A DNA stretch of 64,000 bases from Prevotella sp. (GTDB taxonomy: Bacteria > Bacteroidota > Bacteroidia > Bacteroidales > Bacteroidaceae), in assembly GCA_016291005.1 (NCBI GenBank), contig JAEEVT010000001.1, positions 1 to 64,000 of the forward strand, read 5' to 3'. Under the pieces are notes generated by a model that searched no databases, was not told the origin of the DNA, and saw only the letters and a program-made list of their open reading frames with translations. Both the position numbers and the translations under genes were made by a program. Below, piece by piece: positions 48,047-55,892 of the stretch; positions within the stretch are counted from its first letter, which is position 1; every line of letters starts with the position of its first letter.

Positions 48047-48150
48047 AAAGTGTCGGGCTCGCGATGAGTCCGACACCTTTTGTTTAGAAAGTGTCGGATG
48101 ACTGTCCGACACCTTTTGTAATAAAGTGTCGCAATAGGCGACACCTTTTT
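48047..48150. repeat. Three consecutive AAAGTGTCG...CGACACCTTTT hairpins
   Basis: Hairpins at 48047-48082, 48088-48117 and 48123-48150 share stems GTGTCG/CGACAC with different loops. Confidence 0.85.
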
Positions 48151-48170
48151 CTATAGAAAAGTTCCAGAAG

Positions 48171-48302
48171 TTGCCGTGATTTCCTTCAATTATTGCCGTG
48201 ATTTCCTCAAGAAATCACGATGATTTCTTGCAATTATTACGGTGATTTCTTGCAATTATTACGGTGATTTCTGAAGGAAGTTACGGTGATTTTTTCTGCC
48301 TA
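48171..48302. repeat. Six-unit 22-bp tandem array (TTGCCGTGATTTCnTnnAATTA-like)
   Basis: Units start at 48171, 48193, 48215, 48237, 48259, 48281; core YKRTGATTTC at the same phase in each unit. Confidence 0.9.
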
Positions 48303-48347
48303 AAGTTTTGCGTATTGGGAAATAATGTGTACTTTTGCACCAATTGG

Positions 48348-50288
48348 ATGAGTGATAATGCCATACAGCAGTTGCAGCAACAACGCTTGCTGTTGCAACT
48401 GGAATATGAAACCGAGAAGGAAGCCTTCCGACAACAGACCGAGACGATGGGACTGGCGCGGAAGGTGGCACGAGGCGATGCCTGGTGGCCTTTGCGCGTG
48501 GGCAGAAGCTACTACAACTCGCTGAACCAACTCGCCGTAGAGGTGTTCCGCACAGCCGACACCGACGTAGAACACAACTTCGAGTTCGGACGGCCGGTGA
48601 TGTTCTTCCGCTGGGAAGAAGCTGATGGCGACATCCGGTATTTTAAGTTCACGGGCGTGGTAAGTTATGTCGATGGCGACAGGATGGTGGTCACGGTACT
48701 CGACAATGCGCCGCTCATTGACGTGCAGAGTGCCGAGCATGTCGGCGTCCAGCTGTCGTTCGACGAGACCAGCTACCGCACCATGATGGAAGCCTTAGAC
48801 CGTGTCATCCGTGCCAAAGGGCGGCTGGGTTATCTGCGCGACCTCTTTGCATCGCGACAGAAAGTCGAGACCTTCACCTTCCAGTCTATGCGTTTTCCTT
48901 ATCTAAACCCCGCTCAGGAGCGCGCCGTCAACGAGGTGTTGCGTGCTAAGGATGTCGCCATTGTGCATGGTCCGCCGGGGACTGGCAAGACGACGACCCT
49001 CGTCGAAGCCATCCGTGAGGCGCTGATGCGCGAGAGTCAAGTGCTGGTTTGTGCCCAAAGTAACATGGCTGTCGACTGGATCTCAGAGAAACTTGTCGAC
49101 CGTGGCATCAACGTGCTACGCATAGGCAACCCCACACGTGTCAACGACAAAATGCTGTCGTTCACCTACGAGCGCCGTTTCGAGGCTCATCCCGACTATC
49201 CCCAATTGTGGGCGTTACGTAAGGCCATCCGGGAGTTGAGAGCCCGGCGTAAAAGCGCTGGGAGCAGTTACCACCAGAAACTAGAGAGTCTGAAGAGCCG
49301 CGCCACGGAACTGGAGATACGGATTAATGGCGAACTGTTTGGCGAGGCCCGTGTCATTGCATCCACCTTGGTGGGTTCTGCCAACCGCCTATTAGACGGT
49401 CAGAAGTTCGGCACCTTATTTATAGACGAGGCCGCTCAGGCCTTGGAAGCCGCCTGCTGGATTCCACTCCGCCGTGTCAGCCGCGTGGTATTAGCCGGTG
49501 ACCACTGTCAGCTGCCCCCGACGGTCAAGAGCATCGCCGCTCTGAAAGCCGGACTGGGCGTTACCCTCATGGAGCGTTTAGTAGAGCGACACCCAGAGGC
49601 CGTCACCCTGCTGACCATCCAATACCGTATGTGCGACGACATCATGCGCTTCTCCAGCGACTACTTCTATCATAGCCAGGTGGAGAGCGCCCCTGAAGTC
49701 AAATATCGCAGCATCCTCGACCTTGACGTGGCGATGGAGTGGAAGACCCACCCCCAGCCCCTCCCTATAGGGAGGAGAGTAGATACTCCAAGCAATGATG
49801 TTGTCGGCGTGCAAGGTGATGACTCCCCTCCCTATAGGGAGGGGTTGGGGGAGGGTCTGTCTTTTGTAAATAAGGCCGAGGCGGAGCTGACGATGGATAC
49901 GTTGCAAGCTTATTTTGAACGCATCGGCAAGCAGCGTCTGTTGGAGGAGCGCATCGACGTCGGCATCATCTCACCCTACCGGGCCCAGGTGCAGTATCTG
50001 CGGCGACTCTTGATGAAGCGTGAATACTTCAAGCCCTTCCGTAGGCTCATCAGCGTCAATACCGTTGACGGCTTCCAGGGACAGGAGCGCGACGTCATCA
50101 TCATCTCCCTGGTTCGTTCCAACGACGAAGGACAGATAGGTTTCCTTCGCGACCTGCGCCGCATGAACGTTGCCATCACCCGAGCCCGCATGAAGGTCAT
50201 CATCCTCGGCGACCATCATACGCTGACTAAACATCCCTTCTACCGCCGCCTGTGGCAGTATGTACAAGGGTTGAAACAGAAAATATAA
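48348..50288 (+). CDS. SF1 DNA/RNA helicase (IGHMBP2/DNA2-like AAA domains)
   Basis: 'IVHGPPGTGKTTTLVEAIREAL', 'FIDEAAQALEAACWIPL', 'VNTVDGFQGQERDVIIISLVRSN', 'RRMNVAITRARMKVIILGD'. Confidence 0.9.
   Translation: MSDNAIQQLQQQRLLLQLEYETEKEAFRQQTETMGLARKVARGDAWWPLRVGRSYYNSLNQLAVEVFRTADTDVEHNFEFGRPVMFFRWEEADGDIRYFKFTGVVSYVDGDRMVVTVLDNAPLIDVQSAEHVGVQLSFDETSYRTMMEALDRVIRAKGRLGYLRDLFASRQKVETFTFQSMRFPYLNPAQERAVNEVLRAKDVAIVHGPPGTGKTTTLVEAIREALMRESQVLVCAQSNMAVDWISEKLVDRGINVLRIGNPTRVNDKMLSFTYERRFEAHPDYPQLWALRKAIRELRARRKSAGSSYHQKLESLKSRATELEIRINGELFGEARVIASTLVGSANRLLDGQKFGTLFIDEAAQALEAACWIPLRRVSRVVLAGDHCQLPPTVKSIAALKAGLGVTLMERLVERHPEAVTLLTIQYRMCDDIMRFSSDYFYHSQVESAPEVKYRSILDLDVAMEWKTHPQPLPIGRRVDTPSNDVVGVQGDDSPPYREGLGEGLSFVNKAEAELTMDTLQAYFERIGKQRLLEERIDVGIISPYRAQVQYLRRLLMKREYFKPFRRLISVNTVDGFQGQERDVIIISLVRSNDEGQIGFLRDLRRMNVAITRARMKVIILGDHHTLTKHPFYRRLWQYVQGLKQKI
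49744..49858. repeat. Palindromic element inserted in frame in the helicase gene
   Basis: Arms AGACCCACCCCCAGCCCCTCCCTATAGGGAGGAGAG and reverse complement of CTCCCCTCCCTATAGGGAGGGGTTGGGGGAGGGTCT, about 33/36 identical, each arm itself palindromic. Confidence 0.85.
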
Positions 50289-50386
50289 TCTTTATTTTTT
50301 AATTTTTAATTTTTAATGTGTGTATTGATGTAACATAGAATAAAGTTGCTGTTACTTTAAGCAAGGCGAAAGTCGAAAGATAGTCG

Positions 50387-50394
50387 TACCTTTG
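50387..50394 (+). promoter_or_regulatory. Bacteroidetes -7 element TACCTTTG upstream of the GH3 gene
   Basis: TAnnTTTG match 33 bp upstream of start. Confidence 0.5.
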
Positions 50395-50427
50395 CAGCGT
50401 GTTTATCAGGCCAATAACATCCATCCA

Positions 50428-53019
50428 ATGAAATATCACTTATTATCAACGTTCGTAGCGGTCTGTGCCACCCTTCAGGTGTCGGCACAGACGCTACCTT
50501 TTCAAGACCCTAATTTGTCGGCCCGCCAACGTGCTGTCGACCTGTGTTCACGCTTGACCTTGGAGGAGAAGGCCATGCTGATGCTCGACGAGAGTCCTGC
50601 CATACCCCGCTTGGGAATCAAAAAGTTTTTCTGGTGGAGCGAGGCCCTGCATGGTGCTGCCAACCAGGGTAACGTCACCGTGTTCCCCGAGCCTATCGCT
50701 ATGGCAGCGTCGTTCAATCCAGACCTGCTGTATAAATGCTTCGATGTGGCCTCGACGGAATTCCGCGCCCAGTACAACGAACGTATGCAACGTGGCTCTG
50801 GCGAGGACGAGAAGTTTCACAGCCTCTCGGTGTGGACACCCAACGTGAATATCTTCCGCGACCCGCGTTGGGGTAGGGGACAGGAGACCTATGGCGAGGA
50901 TCCCTACCTGACCAGTGTGATGGGTACGCAGGTGGTGAAGGGCTTGCAAGGACCTGAAACGGCGAAATATCGTAAACTGTGGGCCTGCGCCAAGCACTAT
51001 GCCGTGCATAGCGGTCCGGAGTACACCCGCCACTCAGCCAACCTCACCAACGTGTCGCCCCGCGATATGTGGGAGACCTATATGCCCGCCTTCAAGACGC
51101 TGGTGCAGGACGCCAAGGTTCGTGAGGTGATGTGCGCCTACCAGCGACTTGACGATGACCCCTGCTGCGGCAGCCAGCGTCTGCTGCAGACCATCCTGCG
51201 TGATGACTGGGGATTCCAGTACCTTGTGGTAAGTGACTGCGGCGCCGTCAGCGACTTCTATGAGTCGCATAAGTCGTCCTCCGATGCCGTCCACGCCTCT
51301 GCCAAGGCAACGATAGCCGGTACCGACGTGGAGTGCGGCTATGGCTATGCCTACCGCAGCATTCCTGAGGCCGTGAAGCGTGGCTTCATGACCGAGGCCG
51401 AGGTAGACAAGCACGTCATCCGTCTCTTGGAAGGCCGATTCGACTTAGGTGAGATGGACGACCCGTTGCTCGTCGAGTGGTCGAAGATTCCCTACTCAGC
51501 GATGTCGACCAAGGCATCAGCCAACCTGTCCTTAGATATGGCTCGTCAGACCATCGTACTCTTACAGAACAAGAACAACATCCTGCCTTTGCAGAAGGGC
51601 AAGGAGAAGATAGCCGTCATTGGCCCGAACGCCGACAACACCCCGATGATGTGGGGTAACTACAACGGCCAGCCTAACCATACGATTACAATCCTTGATG
51701 GTATCAAGGATAAACAGAAGAAGATTTTTTATGCGAAGGGGTGCGACCTGACCTATGACCGTGTGTTCGACTGTCTGCTTGGCTCACAATGCAGCTTTGA
51801 GGGCAAGAAAGGCATGAAGGGCACCTTCTGGAACAATCGCAAAATGGAGGGCAAGCCAGTCACCACACAGTACTATACCCAGCCTTTAGCCGTAACCACC
51901 TTTGGCATGCACAACTTCGCCCCTGGCGTACAGTTGGAAGACTTCTCAGCGAAGTACGAGACCGTTTTCACCCCAAAGGAGGCCGGCGAATACGTCGTCA
52001 ACGTGGACGGCTGCGGCCACTTTGAACTCTACATCGACGGCGTACAGCAGTTCCGCCATCACATCTGGCGCACCACCCCCAACCGTGTAGCCATCCAAGC
52101 CGAGAAGGGCAAGAGCTACAATATCGAGGTGCGCTTCTCGCATATCCATACCTATAATGCTAATCTGGCCATCAATATCGCCAAGGAGTTCCCCATCGAC
52201 TATCAGGCAACCATTGACAAGCTGAAGGGTATCGACAAAGTCATCTTCGTAGGAGGTATCTCGCCGGCCCTCGAGGGTGAGGAGATGCCCGTTGATATCG
52301 ACGGCTTCAAGGGTGGCGACCGCACGCACATCGAACTGCCCGCCGTACAGCGTAACTTCCTGAAGGCGTTGAAGGCTGCCGGTAAGCAGGTCATCTTCGT
52401 CAACTGTTCCGGTTCGTGCATAGCCCTGCAGCCCGAGACTGAAACCTGCGAGGCCATTGTCCAGGCCTGGTATCCCGGCCAGGAAGGCGGAACAGCCGTA
52501 GCCGACGTACTCTTCGGCGACTATAATCCCTCTGGAAAACTGCCCGTGACCTTCTACAAGAACAGTAGTCAGTTGCCCGACTATGAGGACTACTCCATGA
52601 AGGGCCGCACCTATCGTTATTTCACCGACGCCCTGTACCCCTTTGGCTATGGTCTGAGCTATACGCAGTTCGAAATGAAGGGTGCTGGGGTAGAGAAAAA
52701 AGGTAATAACCCGACCGACTGGACGGTGACGGCCGTGGTAGCCAATACAGGCAAGTACGACGGCACAGAAGTCGTGCAAGTCTATATCCGCAATCTGCAA
52801 GATCCCGACGGTCCGCTGAAGTCGCTCCGTGCCTTTAAGCGTGTTGATGTAAAAGCCGGGCAAACAGCAACGGCAGTGATGGAGCTTGACAGTCGGTCGT
52901 TCGAGTTCTGGGATGCCGAGACCAACACGATGCGGGTGAAGCCAGGTAAGTACGAGATTCTCGTGGGCACCAGTTCCGACGACAAGAACTTTAAGAATCT
53001 GGCAGTCACATTCAAATGA
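50428..53019 (+). CDS. Glycoside hydrolase family 3 with PA14 insert (beta-xylosidase/beta-glucosidase type)
   Basis: 'FQYLVVSDCGAVSDFYESH' nucleophile motif; PA14-like 'YETVFTPKEAGEYVVNVDGCGHFELYIDG'; C-terminal FnIII-like domain. Confidence 0.93.
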   Translation: MKYHLLSTFVAVCATLQVSAQTLPFQDPNLSARQRAVDLCSRLTLEEKAMLMLDESPAIPRLGIKKFFWWSEALHGAANQGNVTVFPEPIAMAASFNPDLLYKCFDVASTEFRAQYNERMQRGSGEDEKFHSLSVWTPNVNIFRDPRWGRGQETYGEDPYLTSVMGTQVVKGLQGPETAKYRKLWACAKHYAVHSGPEYTRHSANLTNVSPRDMWETYMPAFKTLVQDAKVREVMCAYQRLDDDPCCGSQRLLQTILRDDWGFQYLVVSDCGAVSDFYESHKSSSDAVHASAKATIAGTDVECGYGYAYRSIPEAVKRGFMTEAEVDKHVIRLLEGRFDLGEMDDPLLVEWSKIPYSAMSTKASANLSLDMARQTIVLLQNKNNILPLQKGKEKIAVIGPNADNTPMMWGNYNGQPNHTITILDGIKDKQKKIFYAKGCDLTYDRVFDCLLGSQCSFEGKKGMKGTFWNNRKMEGKPVTTQYYTQPLAVTTFGMHNFAPGVQLEDFSAKYETVFTPKEAGEYVVNVDGCGHFELYIDGVQQFRHHIWRTTPNRVAIQAEKGKSYNIEVRFSHIHTYNANLAINIAKEFPIDYQATIDKLKGIDKVIFVGGISPALEGEEMPVDIDGFKGGDRTHIELPAVQRNFLKALKAAGKQVIFVNCSGSCIALQPETETCEAIVQAWYPGQEGGTAVADVLFGDYNPSGKLPVTFYKNSSQLPDYEDYSMKGRTYRYFTDALYPFGYGLSYTQFEMKGAGVEKKGNNPTDWTVTAVVANTGKYDGTEVVQVYIRNLQDPDGPLKSLRAFKRVDVKAGQTATAVMELDSRSFEFWDAETNTMRVKPGKYEILVGTSSDDKNFKNLAVTFK

Positions 53020-53053
53020 ACCAACCGTAAGTAAACAATAACTCAAGATAAAA

Positions 53054-55810
53054 ATGAAAAAACTGTTTTCATCACTTTTGCTGCTGGCAGCCATAGGTGC
53101 CACCGCACAGAATCCCTTTGTACAGACATGGTTCACCAGCGACCCGGCACCGTTGGTGCATAACGGTACGATGTATGTTTACACTGGTCATGATGAGGAC
53201 AATGCCGACTTCTTCTGGATGCAGGAGTGGCGCGTGTATTCTACCCAGGATATGGTGAACTGGCAGGACCATGGTTCTCCCCTGGCACTTGAGACCTTCT
53301 CGTGGGCCGACGACCGTGCCTGGGCTGGTCAGACCATCGAGCGCGATGGCAAGTTCTTTTGGTATATCTGTGCCCACTCGAAGCTGTCGAACGGCATGGC
53401 CATTGGTGTTGCCGTCAGCGACTCACCCACAGGACCTTTCCGCGATGCCATCGGAAAACCGCTCTTCGAGAACGGCTCGTGGGACCATATCGACCCGACG
53501 GTGATGATTGACGACGACGGTCAGGCTTGGCTGATGTGGGGCAATCCACAGTGCTATTACCTGAAACTGAACCAAGACATGATATCCTACAGCGGCGAGT
53601 TAGGTAAGTTAGACATGACGGAAGAAGCCTTTGGCAGTCCCATCATGAGCAAGCGCGAAAAGGGTAAGCAGTATAAGGATTCATATGTTGAAGGTCCGTG
53701 GATTAGGAAAGTTGACAGTTCAAAGTTCAAAGTTGACAGTTCAAAGCAATACCAGCTGTTGTATGCCGCCGGTGGCGTCCCCGAGCACATCTCTTATAGC
53801 ACCGCTCCCCACCCAACGGGACCTTGGACTTATGCTGGCGAGATAATGCCCCTGTGTGATACGAAGTCATTCACTAACCATTGCGGTGTGGCCGACTACA
53901 AAGGACATTCATACTTCTTCTACCATACCGGCAAACTGCCGGGTGGTGGCGGCTTTGGTCGTAGCGTGGCTGTCGAGGAGTTTAATTACAATGCCGACGG
54001 CAGCTTTCCAACCATCATGCCTACCGACGAAGGCGTGAAACCCGTGGCCCACTTCGACCCCTACCGCAAGGTGGAGGCTGAGACGATGGCCTTCTCCAAG
54101 GGTGTAAAAACGGAGCAAAATGACGAGGTAGGCGTCTATGTCACCGATATCCATAACGGCGACTACATCAAGTTGCAGGCCGTACACCTCTGCTACAAGA
54201 TGCCACGTACTTTCTCGGCCCGTGTTGCCAGCGGTCTGCGTGGAGGAAAGATTGAGATACGTTTGGATAGCGTCGGTGGAAAACTCCTTGGCACAGTGGA
54301 TGTTCCCGGCACTGGCGGCTGGGAGAAGTGGCAGACCGTGACCGCCGACCTTGAGGCTTTCGACAGCTATCCCGGTCGTCTGCACACCCGTGACATGTAT
54401 CTTGTCTTCAAGGGTCGCAAAGGTCCGAAGCTCTTCAACTTCGACTGGTGGGAGATGCGCGGAATGGAGCAGGTGAACATGCCGCTCTTCCAGACCAAGT
54501 ACACAGCCGACCCGTCACCGTTGGTAGTAGGCGACACATTATTCTTATATACGTCGCATGACGCCTCGCCTGAGGACATCCCCGACGAGAACGAGAAGTC
54601 ATCGGCAGGATTCTTCATGTACGACTGGTTGCTGTGGTCGACCACCGACATGGTGAACTGGACTGAGCATGGTGCTGTGGCCTCGTTGAAGGACTTCTCT
54701 TGGCGCAGTCGTGAGAACGGCGCTTGGGCCATCCAGACCGTCGAGCGTAACGGCAAGTACTACCTCTACGCTCCCCTGCATGGTCATGGTATCGGCGTCC
54801 TTGTGGCCGACTCACCCTATGGTCCGTTCAAAGATCCCCTTGGCAAGCCGTTGGTATGGGATCAGAGCAACTGGTACGACATCGACCCCTCTGTCTATAC
54901 CGACGACGACGGCCAGGCCTATATGTACTGGGGCAACCCCCATACTTTCTGGGCCAAGTTGGGCAATGACATGACGTCGCTGACCAGCCCGGTCACCAAG
55001 CTGCCGCACATTCCCAACTATCAGGAGGGTCCGTGGTTCTATAAGCGCAATGGCCACTATTACCTCGGTTTCGCTTCTACGTGCTGTCCTGAGGCGTTAG
55101 GATATGCCATGAGCGACAAACCCACTGGACCTTGGGAGTGGAAGGGCTACATCATGAAGCCGACCCAGCGTGACCGTGGCAACCACCCCGGCATCTGCGA
55201 CTATAAAGGTCATTCGTATGTCTTCGGACAGAACTACGACTTGATGCACCTCGACACCTACGTACACCACGAGCGCCGTAGCGTGTCAGCAACAGAGATT
55301 ACCTATAACGCCGATGGCACCATTCAGGAAGTGCCCTACTGGCTGGACCAGCAGCCCATGAAACAGTTGCACTGGCTGAATCCTTACCAGCGTGTGGAGG
55401 CCGAGACCATGGCATGGGGCTATGGTCTGAAGTCGTCGAAGATGGGCATTCAGAATACCGGTGTGGTGAAGGATATGCCTGAGTCTACCGGCAAGCGTAA
55501 CATGTATATCTACGACATTAACGACGGCGAGTACATCCGTTTGCGTGGTGTGGACTTTGGTGTTGGCGCCAAGCAGTTCAGCATCATTGCTGCTGCCGCA
55601 GCACAGGCCGGCTGCACCGTCACCCTGCATATCGATAGTGTGAAGGGTGACGTCATTGGCACTGCCACGATTAAGAGTACCGGTTCCGTTGACAAGTACA
55701 AGGCTTTCACCGCCAAGATCAAGGGTGCTACAGGTGTTCACGACCTGTACCTGTGCTTCGACAAGGCTCAGGGCGACGTCCGTCTGGACTGGTGGAGTTT
55801 TAAAAGGTAA
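53054..55810 (+). CDS. Tandem GH43-CBM6-GH43-CBM6 protein
   Basis: Two copies of GH43 motifs (DPAPLVHNG / DPSPLVVGD; HIDPTVMIDDDGQAW / DIDPSVYTDDDGQAY; YVEGPW / YQEGPW), each followed by a CBM6-like 'RVEAETMA' domain. Confidence 0.9.
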   Translation: MKKLFSSLLLLAAIGATAQNPFVQTWFTSDPAPLVHNGTMYVYTGHDEDNADFFWMQEWRVYSTQDMVNWQDHGSPLALETFSWADDRAWAGQTIERDGKFFWYICAHSKLSNGMAIGVAVSDSPTGPFRDAIGKPLFENGSWDHIDPTVMIDDDGQAWLMWGNPQCYYLKLNQDMISYSGELGKLDMTEEAFGSPIMSKREKGKQYKDSYVEGPWIRKVDSSKFKVDSSKQYQLLYAAGGVPEHISYSTAPHPTGPWTYAGEIMPLCDTKSFTNHCGVADYKGHSYFFYHTGKLPGGGGFGRSVAVEEFNYNADGSFPTIMPTDEGVKPVAHFDPYRKVEAETMAFSKGVKTEQNDEVGVYVTDIHNGDYIKLQAVHLCYKMPRTFSARVASGLRGGKIEIRLDSVGGKLLGTVDVPGTGGWEKWQTVTADLEAFDSYPGRLHTRDMYLVFKGRKGPKLFNFDWWEMRGMEQVNMPLFQTKYTADPSPLVVGDTLFLYTSHDASPEDIPDENEKSSAGFFMYDWLLWSTTDMVNWTEHGAVASLKDFSWRSRENGAWAIQTVERNGKYYLYAPLHGHGIGVLVADSPYGPFKDPLGKPLVWDQSNWYDIDPSVYTDDDGQAYMYWGNPHTFWAKLGNDMTSLTSPVTKLPHIPNYQEGPWFYKRNGHYYLGFASTCCPEALGYAMSDKPTGPWEWKGYIMKPTQRDRGNHPGICDYKGHSYVFGQNYDLMHLDTYVHHERRSVSATEITYNADGTIQEVPYWLDQQPMKQLHWLNPYQRVEAETMAWGYGLKSSKMGIQNTGVVKDMPESTGKRNMYIYDINDGEYIRLRGVDFGVGAKQFSIIAAAAAQAGCTVTLHIDSVKGDVIGTATIKSTGSVDKYKAFTAKIKGATGVHDLYLCFDKAQGDVRLDWWSFKR

Positions 55811-55892
55811 AAAAGTAAAAAGGTAAAAAAGTAAATAATAAAATAGAAATATAATGAATAAAGAAATGAAGAAAAGAAAGGATGGATTGGTA

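Noticed and set aside
48171-48302. Possible CRISPR array
   Set aside because: 22-bp units are contiguous without unique spacers and no cas genes are nearby.
51946-53136. 396-aa minus-strand ORF antisense to GH3
   Set aside because: Shadow of a clear GH3 gene.
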